Below, one piece after another: positions 35,213-43,463 of a stretch of DNA of 64,000 nucleotides. The DNA lies in contig CAUQBH010000002.1 of the NCBI GenBank assembly GCA_963516675.1, forward strand, positions 1-64,000, given 5' to 3'. How positions within the stretch are numbered: position 1 is the stretch's first letter; each line of letters opens with the position of its first letter. The notes beneath the pieces are model-generated. The model did not search any database. It was not told the DNA's origin and saw only the letters and a program-made list of their open reading frames with translations. Both the position numbers and the translations under genes were made by a program. The stretch comes from JABCPE02 sp963516675. Its GTDB lineage: Bacteria > Bacteroidota > Bacteroidia > Flavobacteriales > Weeksellaceae.

Positions 35213-36091
35213 ATGAAAAAACTTTTATTTTCAGCTCTCGTGGGAGCGATGATTATTTCGTGCAGCAGAGATAATGACAACACAAATCCTACAACGCCTC
35301 AGAAACCAAGCCAAAACATTATCCTGCCTAAAAAACTTATCCATTCTATACCTAATCATCCTGATAAAGTGTCTTCCCTTAATTACAATGGGGATAAATT
35401 GAAAGAAATAGTGTTTAGTGACGGTGGTAAAATAGAAATCACATACACAGGAGATTTAATTACTTTTGTAAAAAATGAGGATGGAGAAACTTCTGACCTT
35501 AGATATACTAATGGTATTCTTACTTCGGAAATAAAAAAAGTATTTTATCCCAATGGTACTATAAAAAATCAAATGGATTATGCTTATAATTACAATGGTT
35601 CTCAAGTAACAGCACAAGTAGTTGAAACAAATTACAATTACATTGGAATAGTTCAACATAAAAAAACTGCTTTTATTACTTACACATTAGATGCACAGAA
35701 AAGACCTACAAAAATAGTAGAACAGGAAGATACTTTTGATAACTCAAATAATAAAACTTCTGAATATACAAGTACTGAAATATTCGTATACACTTCCCAT
35801 CAAAACCTATTGAAAGATATTAAAGGAATAGATAAATTATACCATTCACATTTTATGTTAACAGATATGGATGAATTATATAACAAGAATATTTCTGAAC
35901 ATAAAATAAATGCAACAAATATCACAATCTCTGGAGGAAATAGATATCCATTAAATACAACAAATGAATTTAAGTATAGATATACAACAAATGCCAACAA
36001 TTACCCTGTGAAGCAGCAGGAATCTCACAAAGATCCTTCAAAAGGAGGTATTTTTGTAGATGATGAAGGCTACACAACAATAAAATATTAA
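35213..36091 (+). CDS. tandem-array lipoprotein 5 of 5
   Basis: 292 residues. Signal and SRDNDNTNPTTPQ start match copies 1 and 4. The mature part is the most diverged copy (VSSLNYNGDKLKEIVFSDGG, DLRYTNGILTSEIKK) but retains FITYTLDAQKRPTKIVE, HQNLLKDIKGIDKLYHSHF and an ending close to the others (YTTIKY). It closes the array and converges on rnr through a shared terminator. Confidence 0.85.
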   Translation: MKKLLFSALVGAMIISCSRDNDNTNPTTPQKPSQNIILPKKLIHSIPNHPDKVSSLNYNGDKLKEIVFSDGGKIEITYTGDLITFVKNEDGETSDLRYTNGILTSEIKKVFYPNGTIKNQMDYAYNYNGSQVTAQVVETNYNYIGIVQHKKTAFITYTLDAQKRPTKIVEQEDTFDNSNNKTSEYTSTEIFVYTSHQNLLKDIKGIDKLYHSHFMLTDMDELYNKNISEHKINATNITISGGNRYPLNTTNEFKYRYTTNANNYPVKQQESHKDPSKGGIFVDDEGYTTIKY

Positions 36092-36104
36092 TATAATTCT
36101 ATCC

Positions 36105-36134
36105 AAAAACTCCCTTTTTTAGGGAGTTTTTTTA
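36105..36134. terminator. bidirectional terminator between array gene 5 and rnr
   Basis: AAAACTCCCT (36106-36115) and AGGGAGTTTT (36121-36130) with T runs on both strands. Confidence 0.85.
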
Positions 36135-36140
36135 TTGCTG

Positions 36141-38288
36141 TTATTCTACTATTTTAAAATCCAATTGTTTCTGGATGAGGTTGGCTTTTACTACTTGTAT
36201 TTTTATCTCATCACCGAGGCGGTAGGTTTTGCCTGACTTGGTACCTACAATAGAATGCGCCTTCGGATCATGGAAGTAGGAATCATCCATCAGGTCTCTC
36301 AGTTTTATCATGCCTTCGGCACCGTTTTCAGGGATTTCTACCCAAAAGCCATAGTCTGCCACACCTGAGATTACCCCCGTGAAATCCTGACCTACTTTGT
36401 CTTCCATGAATTTCACCTGCATGTATTTTATAGAGTCCCGCTCTGCATTGGCTGCCAGTCTTTCCCTATCGCTGCAGTGTTTGCAGTATTCTTCGTATTC
36501 CTCTCTATTTGGCAATTTTCCACCATCTAGATAATGCTGGAGCAGTCTATGCGCCATAAGGTCTGGATAACGGCGAATAGGCGAAGTAAAATGCGAATAA
36601 TATGGGAATGCCAGTCCGTAGTGTCCTATATTCTCGGTAGAATAGACTGCCTTGCTCATACTCCTCATCGCTAGGGTTTCTACCATGTTTTCTTCGCCTT
36701 TTCCTGCCACATCTTTTAGGAGCTTGTTCATACTTTCGGCTATTTTTTGAGAATTGGAAATATTCATTTTGTAGCCGAGTGTCTGCACGAAATCCCTCAG
36801 TGCTTCCAGTTTGGCTGGGTCTGGGTCATCGTGGATACGATAAATAAAGGTATTGTGGGTCGGTTCTCCCTTTCTGGAAAGAGATACATACTCGGAAACT
36901 TTTCTGTTTGCCAGCAGCATAAACTCCTCTATGAGGTGGTTAGAATCTTTACTGATTTTAAAATAAACCCCGATAGGATTATTGTTTTCATCAAGATTAA
37001 ATCTCACCTCACTGCGGTCAAAGGCGATAGCTCCTTTCTTTAATCTCTCTTTTCTGAGAATCTTCGCCAAGTGGTCTAATGCCAGTATTTCCTCAGCCAA
37101 ATCTCCTTTTCCTGTTTCTATACGCTCTTGGGCTTCTTCGTAGGAGAATCTTCTATCGGAATGGATGACTGTACGCCCAAACCACTGCTTCACTATCTCT
37201 GCATTGTCATTCATCTCAAAAACCGCCGAAAAAGCGTATCTATCCACATTTGGCTTTAGCGAACAGAGGTCATTACTGAGAATCTCTGGAAGCATGGGAA
37301 CTACCCTGTCCACGAGATAAACGGAAGTCGCACGGCTGTATGCTTCCTCATCGAGGAGCGTTCCTGGCTGCACATAGTGGGATACATCGGCGATGTGTAC
37401 GCCTATTTCCCAGTTTCCGTTGTCTAATTTTTTCAGCGATAGCGCATCATCAAAGTCCTTGGCATCTTTCGGATCTATGGTAAAAGTAAGCGCCTCCCGC
37501 ATGTCTCTTCTTTTTTTCAGCTCTTCGGGAGTGATTTCTCGGCTGATTTTATTGGCGAAATCCTCTACTTCCTCAGGGAAATGGTAAGGCAGCTCATACT
37601 CGGCAAGGATAGAATGTATTTCCGTTTCGTGTTCGCCTGGTTTTCCTAATACTTTGATGATTTCGCCTTCTGGGTTTTTAGAGTTAATGTCCCATTGGAG
37701 CATTTTCACGACTACTTTATCGCCGTCTTTGGCTCCATGGATTTTAGATTTTGGAATGAAAATATCGGTATTAATGACCTTTTTGTCACAAACCACAAAC
37801 CCGAAATCCTTATATTTCACATACTCAAATGTCCCCACGAAAGAGTCTTTGGCTCTCTCCAAGACCTCCAATACAGAACCTTCCAGCTTCCGCCCTTTGA
37901 AATTGTAAGTGATGATTAAGACCTTATCCCCCTGCAAAGCATCTTTTACATTTTTCTGATGGATGAAAATATCTTCATCTAGTCCTTCCACGCTTACATA
38001 GGCATTTCCATTCAGCGCAAAATCTATTGTCCCTGTCAGCGTTTCTTTTATCTGCAGGTTCACCATATATTTGCCCTTTTCTACTTCTTTTATTTTATCT
38101 TGGGCTCTCAGTTTGTGCAGAGTCTGGATGACCAGCTCTCTCTGACGCGGGTTTTTGTAATCTATGCCGTCTGCTATCTGTTTGTAATTGTATATTTTTG
38201 AATTTTTCTTATTCATAAATCGGAGAATGAGTCTTCCGATACTCTCCAATTTGTATTGTTGTTTTTGTGATTTATTTTTCTTCTTCAT
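36141..38288 (-). CDS. rnr: ribonuclease R
   Basis: 715 residues, the usual size. A 3'-5' exoribonuclease that can degrade structured RNA. N-terminal winged helix (SKIYNYKQIADGIDYKNPRQRELVIQTL), two cold-shock-like domains, the catalytic RNB domain starting at TIDPKDAKDFDDALS (about 270-284) with the metal-binding aspartates, FTSPIRRYPDLMAHRLLQ near 590, and a C-terminal S1 domain (GVADYGFWVEIPENGAEGM). Confidence 0.97.
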   Translation of the reverse strand: MKKKNKSQKQQYKLESIGRLILRFMNKKNSKIYNYKQIADGIDYKNPRQRELVIQTLHKLRAQDKIKEVEKGKYMVNLQIKETLTGTIDFALNGNAYVSVEGLDEDIFIHQKNVKDALQGDKVLIITYNFKGRKLEGSVLEVLERAKDSFVGTFEYVKYKDFGFVVCDKKVINTDIFIPKSKIHGAKDGDKVVVKMLQWDINSKNPEGEIIKVLGKPGEHETEIHSILAEYELPYHFPEEVEDFANKISREITPEELKKRRDMREALTFTIDPKDAKDFDDALSLKKLDNGNWEIGVHIADVSHYVQPGTLLDEEAYSRATSVYLVDRVVPMLPEILSNDLCSLKPNVDRYAFSAVFEMNDNAEIVKQWFGRTVIHSDRRFSYEEAQERIETGKGDLAEEILALDHLAKILRKERLKKGAIAFDRSEVRFNLDENNNPIGVYFKISKDSNHLIEEFMLLANRKVSEYVSLSRKGEPTHNTFIYRIHDDPDPAKLEALRDFVQTLGYKMNISNSQKIAESMNKLLKDVAGKGEENMVETLAMRSMSKAVYSTENIGHYGLAFPYYSHFTSPIRRYPDLMAHRLLQHYLDGGKLPNREEYEEYCKHCSDRERLAANAERDSIKYMQVKFMEDKVGQDFTGVISGVADYGFWVEIPENGAEGMIKLRDLMDDSYFHDPKAHSIVGTKSGKTYRLGDEIKIQVVKANLIQKQLDFKIVE

Positions 38289-38350
38289 AGATGTTTTTCT
38301 TAAAAATTTTGTTCTTCAAATATAACATTATTTATGCTTTTTTAACCAAA

Positions 38351-38386
38351 AATCCCCCTTCATCTTTTTATAAGAAGGGGGATTGA
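38351..38386 (-). terminator. terminator behind rpiB
   Basis: AATCCCCCTT (38351-38360) pairs with AAGGGGGATT (38375-38384). On the minus strand it lies behind the rpiB stop, ahead of rnr, and is followed by T residues. Confidence 0.8.
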
Positions 38387-38414
38387 ATTACAAAAAACAA
38401 AAATCGTTATTTTC

Positions 38415-38843
38415 CTATGGTTTTATTTTATCCACTCTCAGCTGGTGTCTACCTCCTTCAAATTCTGCGGTAAGGAATGCTTTTGCAATTTCCAAAGCCT
38501 CTTCATTGCTCACGAATCTTGCTGGAATTGCCACCATATTAGCATCATTGTGCTGTCTTGTCAAAGCTGCAACTTCTGGGTTCCAAGCCAGTCCAGCTCG
38601 GATACCTTCATGTTTATTGGCTGCCAGCTGCATACCATTTCCTGTTCCGCATATTAAAATTCCCAAAACACAGTCCCCCTTTTCGATAGAAGTAGCGGCA
38701 GGATGAGCAAAATCTGGATAATCTACACTTTCCTTAAAAAATGTCCCAAAATCCACCATGTTATAATCTGCTTTTAGTTTTCTTTTTAGAAAATCTTTCA
38801 TTTCATGACCTGCGTGGTCAGATGCTATTGCTATGTTTATCAT
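38415..38843 (-). CDS. rpiB: ribose-5-phosphate isomerase B
   Basis: 142 residues, the LacA/RpiB fold. It interconverts ribose 5-phosphate and ribulose 5-phosphate. INIAIASDHAGHEMK (with the Asp-His pair), GTGNGMQLAANKHEGIRAGL (with the cysteine just before, ICGTGNG) and the ending RHQLRVDKI identify it. A -7 element on the minus strand (complement of 38866-38873, TATTTTTG) lies 22 bases upstream. Confidence 0.96.
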   Translation of the reverse strand: MINIAIASDHAGHEMKDFLKRKLKADYNMVDFGTFFKESVDYPDFAHPAATSIEKGDCVLGILICGTGNGMQLAANKHEGIRAGLAWNPEVAALTRQHNDANMVAIPARFVSNEEALEIAKAFLTAEFEGGRHQLRVDKIKP

Positions 38844-38898
38844 ATCTATTCTATTTTTCTTTTTGCAAAAATATTATTTTAGCAAGGTTTAAGACAAA

Positions 38899-40968
38899 TT
38901 ATTTTTTATGATTTTTGTAATGTTTCAGTCCGCATTCTAAGAATTTCTTGAAATCTTCTTTGTCCATGTATCCAGAAACAGGCGTGTTAATCACCTTATT
39001 ATCAGGAGTTACCAGAACATAGTGCGGCTGGGAATTGTTCTCAAAATTTATCTGCTGAAACATACTCCATCTATCGCCTATTGTTTTTATCTTCTTCATC
39101 TGTCCATTTCCCATGTCTATTTTCATCTGCTGGTCTTGTGGAAGTTCATCTTTATCATCTATATAAAGAGAAGCCAAAACCACCTCGTTCTGAAGAATTG
39201 GTAAAATATCTGGCTGTGACCAAACGAATTCCTCCATTTTTCGGCAGTTTTCGCAGCCGTGACCCGTGAAGTCTATCAGGATAGGTTTGTTTTCTTTTTT
39301 TGCTAATTCTATCGCTTCGAAATAGTCATGAATAGGGTGTATTCCCAAAATCCCATCTTTTTCATTATGAAAATAGCTCACATTGAGCGGCGGCAAAATT
39401 CCACTCAGCATAGAAAGTTTCGGTCTGTCGCTCGGTATCAATCCTTGAACTAAATACACCAAAAAGCCTATTCCAGCCGCTCCAAATAATTTTCTCGTAA
39501 GTGAAATTTTTGGTTTTTTATCATCATGTGGAAATCTTATCAATCCAAATAAATACAATACCAAACCAATGGTAAGAACCACCCAAATGGCAATGAACAG
39601 CTCTCGTTTTATAAATGCTGTTTTTGCTACCAAATCGGCTTTAGAAAGGAATTTCAGCGCCAATCCCAGTTCTATGAATCCCAGCACTACTTTCAGCGTA
39701 TTCATCCAGCCTCCTGACTTCGGCAAAGACTGTAATGCCTGTGGAAACAGCGCCAACAATCCGAAAACAATCGCCCAAGCAAAACCAAAACCTGCCAAAG
39801 CAAAAGTCAGCAGCATAGGAACATTAGACGACCCCGTAACAGCACTTCCCAGCAATGACCCTAGAATAGGCCCTGTACATGAAAACGAAACAATCACCAA
39901 GGTAAGCGCCATGAAGAATATTCCTACGATTCCTCCTGCCTCTTCGGCTTTTGAAGATTTATTGGCTATGGAACTTGGCAACGCTATATCATAATATCCA
40001 AAAAAACTTCCCGCAAAGAAAACAAACACGATAAAAAATGCCAAATTAAGCCATACGCTGGTAGATATTTCATTAAAAATATTTCCTGCAACGCCGCTTA
40101 TTAGGTGAAATGGCAAACTAAGCAAAGTAAAAATCAACAGAATGAAGAAACCATAGAGAACAGCATCTCTTCTGCCCTTCGCTTTGTCTTTTGCTCCTTT
40201 GGTAAAAAAAGAAACCGTCAAAGGCACCATAGGGAAAACGCATGGCGTAAGCAAAGCAATAATCCCTCCAATAAATCCTAAAAATAGATAAGTCCAATAG
40301 CTCTCATCCGTATTCGCAGTCTGCTCTGTACCACACTGAACAAGAGGATTTTTATAATCAAACCCTTGTATTTTTAGGTTTTTCGTGTCTAATTTTTGGT
40401 TTTCAGCCAATGTCTGCGAAGCCTGTGTTTCATCTGTGGATGTATCTTTCGGAGTTTCGGAATTTTCTTTTTTGTCTAAAATTTCTTCGTCCTTTATATC
40501 ACTTCCCTCTATCTTTATTTGATGCTGAAGCTCAATGGTATTGGGCGCAAGACAAACTCTGTCATCACAGGTTTGATAAGTAATTTCTGCTGAAACATTG
40601 GTAGATTTTTTAGCATCTTTTAGTTTGAATTTTTGTTTAAAAGACACTGTATTAGAATAATAGACTATTCTAGCACCAAACGCCTCCGAAAACTCATCTA
40701 TTTTTTTTCCTACCTCGGTTACCTTTCCTATGGGTTCTATATTTTTCCCTAAAAGTTTCATCTCTGTGGGAATACCGCTGTCTTCAGGAATATCTTTAGA
40801 GTAGATATGCCATCCGTTTTCTAATTTTGCTATGAGGATGGCTTCGTATTCATTTTCGCCTAATTTATTGACTTCTAGTTTAAATTTTACTGGGTCTTTT
40901 ATCTGAGCATAAACTCCTGTTATGATAACACTAAAAAGAACAAGTAAAAGCTTTTTTATGCTTTGCAT
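38899..40968 (-). CDS. dsbD: thiol:disulfide interchange protein DsbD
   Basis: 689 residues. Signal peptide (ending GVYAQ), an N-terminal immunoglobulin-like DsbD-alpha domain with TCDDRVCLAP, a central eight-helix membrane domain starting near residue 225 (LFLGFIGGIIALLTPCVFPMVPLTVSFF, with the redox cysteine in TPCVFP and the second in SFSCTGP), and a C-terminal thioredoxin domain with CENC at about 573-576. It carries electrons across the inner membrane to periplasmic thiol proteins. Confidence 0.95.
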   Translation of the reverse strand: MQSIKKLLLVLFSVIITGVYAQIKDPVKFKLEVNKLGENEYEAILIAKLENGWHIYSKDIPEDSGIPTEMKLLGKNIEPIGKVTEVGKKIDEFSEAFGARIVYYSNTVSFKQKFKLKDAKKSTNVSAEITYQTCDDRVCLAPNTIELQHQIKIEGSDIKDEEILDKKENSETPKDTSTDETQASQTLAENQKLDTKNLKIQGFDYKNPLVQCGTEQTANTDESYWTYLFLGFIGGIIALLTPCVFPMVPLTVSFFTKGAKDKAKGRRDAVLYGFFILLIFTLLSLPFHLISGVAGNIFNEISTSVWLNLAFFIVFVFFAGSFFGYYDIALPSSIANKSSKAEEAGGIVGIFFMALTLVIVSFSCTGPILGSLLGSAVTGSSNVPMLLTFALAGFGFAWAIVFGLLALFPQALQSLPKSGGWMNTLKVVLGFIELGLALKFLSKADLVAKTAFIKRELFIAIWVVLTIGLVLYLFGLIRFPHDDKKPKISLTRKLFGAAGIGFLVYLVQGLIPSDRPKLSMLSGILPPLNVSYFHNEKDGILGIHPIHDYFEAIELAKKENKPILIDFTGHGCENCRKMEEFVWSQPDILPILQNEVVLASLYIDDKDELPQDQQMKIDMGNGQMKKIKTIGDRWSMFQQINFENNSQPHYVLVTPDNKVINTPVSGYMDKEDFKKFLECGLKHYKNHKK

Positions 40969-40996
40969 TTTGTATTATTTCTTCTGTTAATATTTT

Positions 40997-42835
40997 TTAT
41001 TCAAAATCTTGTAATTCCACGAGCTTTTTATAAGCTCCGTTTTTGTCCATAAGCTCTTTGTGAGTTCCCTGTTCTAGTATCATTCCTCGTTCCATCACTA
41101 CTATCCAGTCTGCTTTTTGGATTGTAGAAAGACGGTGGGCGATAACCAGTGAGGTTCTGTTCTCCATCATTTTTTCTAATGCTTCCTGCACGAATCTCTC
41201 GCTCTCAGTATCCAGCGCCGAAGTTGCCTCATCCAGAATCATAATTGGAGGATTTTTCAGCACGGCGCGGGCGATGGAAACTCTTTGTTTTTGTCCGCCA
41301 GAGAGTTTATTCCCATCATCGCCTATATTGGTATCATACCCATCCGAAAGATTGAGAATGAAATCATGGGCGTTGGCGATTTTTGCGGCTGCTTCTACTT
41401 CTTCTCTATCCGCATCTGGCTTACCCATGAGAATATTGTTATAAACACTGTCATTGAACAATACAGACTCCTGAGTAACCATTCCTATCATTTTTCTATA
41501 ATCCCTTACTTTTAGGTCTTTTATATTATTCCCATCTATCAGGATTTGTCCCTCTGTGGCATCATAAAATCTGGCTAAAAGATTGGCAATCGTGGTTTTT
41601 CCACTTCCACTTTGTCCCACCAGCGCAACTGTTTTCCCTCTTGGAATAGTTAAATTAAAGTTTTTCAGTATGGTTCTATCTTCATTATAATAAAATCCTA
41701 CATTTTTAAACTCTATGCTGTTTTCTAATGTCTGGATAGGAATAGGATTTTCTTTTTCGTCTATCTTGATATCAGCATCCAGAATCTCTATCACACGCTC
41801 CAGCGCTGGCCCTCCCTTTTGTATGGTAGAAATGGAATTGGCTAAACTCTTAGCTGGAGGCAGGATTTGGAAAAACATCGCTAAAAAAACCAAAAACTCC
41901 TCAGGCGAAAGACTTTGGTTTTCAATGATTTGTTTCCCTCCATACCATGTGATTATCAGAAAAGTAATAGAACCCAAAAACTCACTCATCGGAGAGGCAA
42001 GTTCTCTTTTTTTACCTACGCCTACTGCGGCATTCAGCCACTTATTGATAGAAGTCGTGAAACGATTATTTAGTAATTTATCTGCATTAAAAATTTTAAT
42101 AACCTTGGCAGATTTAAGAGTTTCATCTACGATAGAAAAAATATTTCCCATTTCGGTTTGGGCTTCGTGGGCTTGTTTTTTTAGGCTTTTTCCTATCAAC
42201 GCTATCAGAGTTCCCATCACTGGCAAAACTAATAATGTAAAGAATGTAAGTTCTGGACTTAGATAAAACAAAGTAATCAGCGTGCTTATCAGCATAAAAG
42301 GCGAATTAACCAACTCTACTAAACTACCTAAAATACTTCCTTCCACATCTCCCACATCATTAGACATTCTAGACATCATATCTCCTTTTTTTTGTTCTGT
42401 AAAAAACGAAACAGGAAGTGTCAAAATCTTTTGATACATAGAAGTACGAAGGTCTTTGGCAACACCTACACGATAATAAATAAGCATCAAAGAACCTATG
42501 TAACGGAAAATATTTCTTGCAAAAAACGCAAACGCCGTGATAACGCATAACCACGCCAAAACGGTCAAAGCTCCATGTTCTTTCGCATTTACCTCTACCA
42601 GATAATATGCATAGTCCTTCAAGTAGGAAAAATAATCTGACATATTCCCGCTATATACGGGCTCTACGGTTGGTTTTTTGTTATTAATAGTTCCAAAAAG
42701 CATCCCCAAAACAGGAAGTATCGTACCCGCAGATGCTATCTGGAAAACGGAATAAAGAATATTAAAAAATAAACTCCCGAAAATATATTTTTTATGAGGG
42801 TTGGCAAATGCCAAAATTCTTCTATAAGGATTCAT
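40997..42835 (-). CDS. MsbA-like ABC exporter (fused membrane and ATPase domains)
   Basis: 612 residues: a six-helix export domain (1-330) followed by an ATPase. Walker A is GQSGSGKTTI (about 405-414), the signature is LSGGQKQRVSIARAV, Walker B is PIMILDEATSALD, and the H-loop is VIAHRLST. Such half-transporters act as homodimers and move lipids, lipopolysaccharide core or drugs; the MsbA lipid-flippase role is the default guess. Four bases short of 160 upstream separate it from the DUF4293 gene. Confidence 0.92.
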   Translation of the reverse strand: MNPYRRILAFANPHKKYIFGSLFFNILYSVFQIASAGTILPVLGMLFGTINNKKPTVEPVYSGNMSDYFSYLKDYAYYLVEVNAKEHGALTVLAWLCVITAFAFFARNIFRYIGSLMLIYYRVGVAKDLRTSMYQKILTLPVSFFTEQKKGDMMSRMSNDVGDVEGSILGSLVELVNSPFMLISTLITLFYLSPELTFFTLLVLPVMGTLIALIGKSLKKQAHEAQTEMGNIFSIVDETLKSAKVIKIFNADKLLNNRFTTSINKWLNAAVGVGKKRELASPMSEFLGSITFLIITWYGGKQIIENQSLSPEEFLVFLAMFFQILPPAKSLANSISTIQKGGPALERVIEILDADIKIDEKENPIPIQTLENSIEFKNVGFYYNEDRTILKNFNLTIPRGKTVALVGQSGSGKTTIANLLARFYDATEGQILIDGNNIKDLKVRDYRKMIGMVTQESVLFNDSVYNNILMGKPDADREEVEAAAKIANAHDFILNLSDGYDTNIGDDGNKLSGGQKQRVSIARAVLKNPPIMILDEATSALDTESERFVQEALEKMMENRTSLVIAHRLSTIQKADWIVVMERGMILEQGTHKELMDKNGAYKKLVELQDFE

Positions 42836-42881
42836 TAAACATAAATTTCAACTGACCAAATTACAATTTTTTTCTTATACA

Positions 42882-42912
42882 AAAAACCAGCCAAAAAAAG
42901 ACTGGTTTTTCA
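42882..42912 (-). terminator. terminator behind the DUF4293 gene
   Basis: AAAAACCAG (42882-42890) with CTGGTTTTT (42902-42910), and T-rich flank on the minus strand. Confidence 0.75.
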
Positions 42913-42934
42913 CTCAAAATAAATCGTTGTATAG

Positions 42935-43312
42935 CTATCGGAGTCTGTCTACAGATTTTACAAGCCTCTCATCTCTATGGATATTTTTATTTGCAAGAAA
43001 TAAAAACACAATAGAAATCAGTGGAAATATCGGCTCAATACCTTTCTCAGGAAAATCCATTCCTCCAGGTAAATTTAGTAACCAATAAACCAATAACCCT
43101 ATCAACAAAGCGTTTATAACAATACTGAAATTATTCAGCAGTATTTGTCTTCTTCTATTTTTGTACATAAAAATACAGATGAATTCCAGCACTCCCAAAA
43201 ATCCTGCTCCGCCCAAAAACCCTGGAATTTCAACATCTTTTGATGTCAAAAAAAGTCCTCCAGTGGCAAGCACTGCGACAAGGATAAATATAGTCTGTAT
43301 TCTTTGTAACAT
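42935..43312 (-). CDS. DUF4293 membrane protein
   Basis: 125 residues from the ATG at 43312; the frame opens 19 codons earlier, but that part overlaps the probable rho promoter and looks non-coding. MLQRIQTIFILVAVLATGGLFLTS is the typical DUF4293 start, followed by three more hydrophobic segments. The ending DERLVKSVDRLR is also typical. Function unknown; the gene neighbours rho in divergent orientation, a common flavobacterial arrangement. Confidence 0.87.
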   Translation of the reverse strand: MLQRIQTIFILVAVLATGGLFLTSKDVEIPGFLGGAGFLGVLEFICIFMYKNRRRQILLNNFSIVINALLIGLLVYWLLNLPGGMDFPEKGIEPIFPLISIVFLFLANKNIHRDERLVKSVDRLR

Positions 43313-43355
43313 GTTGCAAAAGTAAAATAATTTTTTGTATTTATCAAAAATAGTG

Positions 43356-43363
43356 TAGATTTG
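43356..43363 (+). promoter_or_regulatory. rho promoter -7 element (TAGATTTG)
   Basis: TAnnTTTG match with a TTTG -33 element at 43334-43337, spacing 18. It implies a leader of roughly 95 bases before rho, long for this genome, with no ATG inside it. Such length would allow attenuation as seen for other rho genes. Confidence 0.6.
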
Positions 43364-43463
43364 CACCATATTTTTCGATTAGAGGAGCAGTGGACTTCTA
43401 TCATTTGTTCCTATTTACATCTTAATTTTACATTGATTTTAATTATATTTACTAAATATTTAT

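Noticed and set aside
31271..36134. Regular spacing of repeated short hairpins suggested a CRISPR-like or intergenic repeat array.
   Set aside because: The repeats are about 0.9 kb apart and are terminators plus promoters of tandem paralogous genes.
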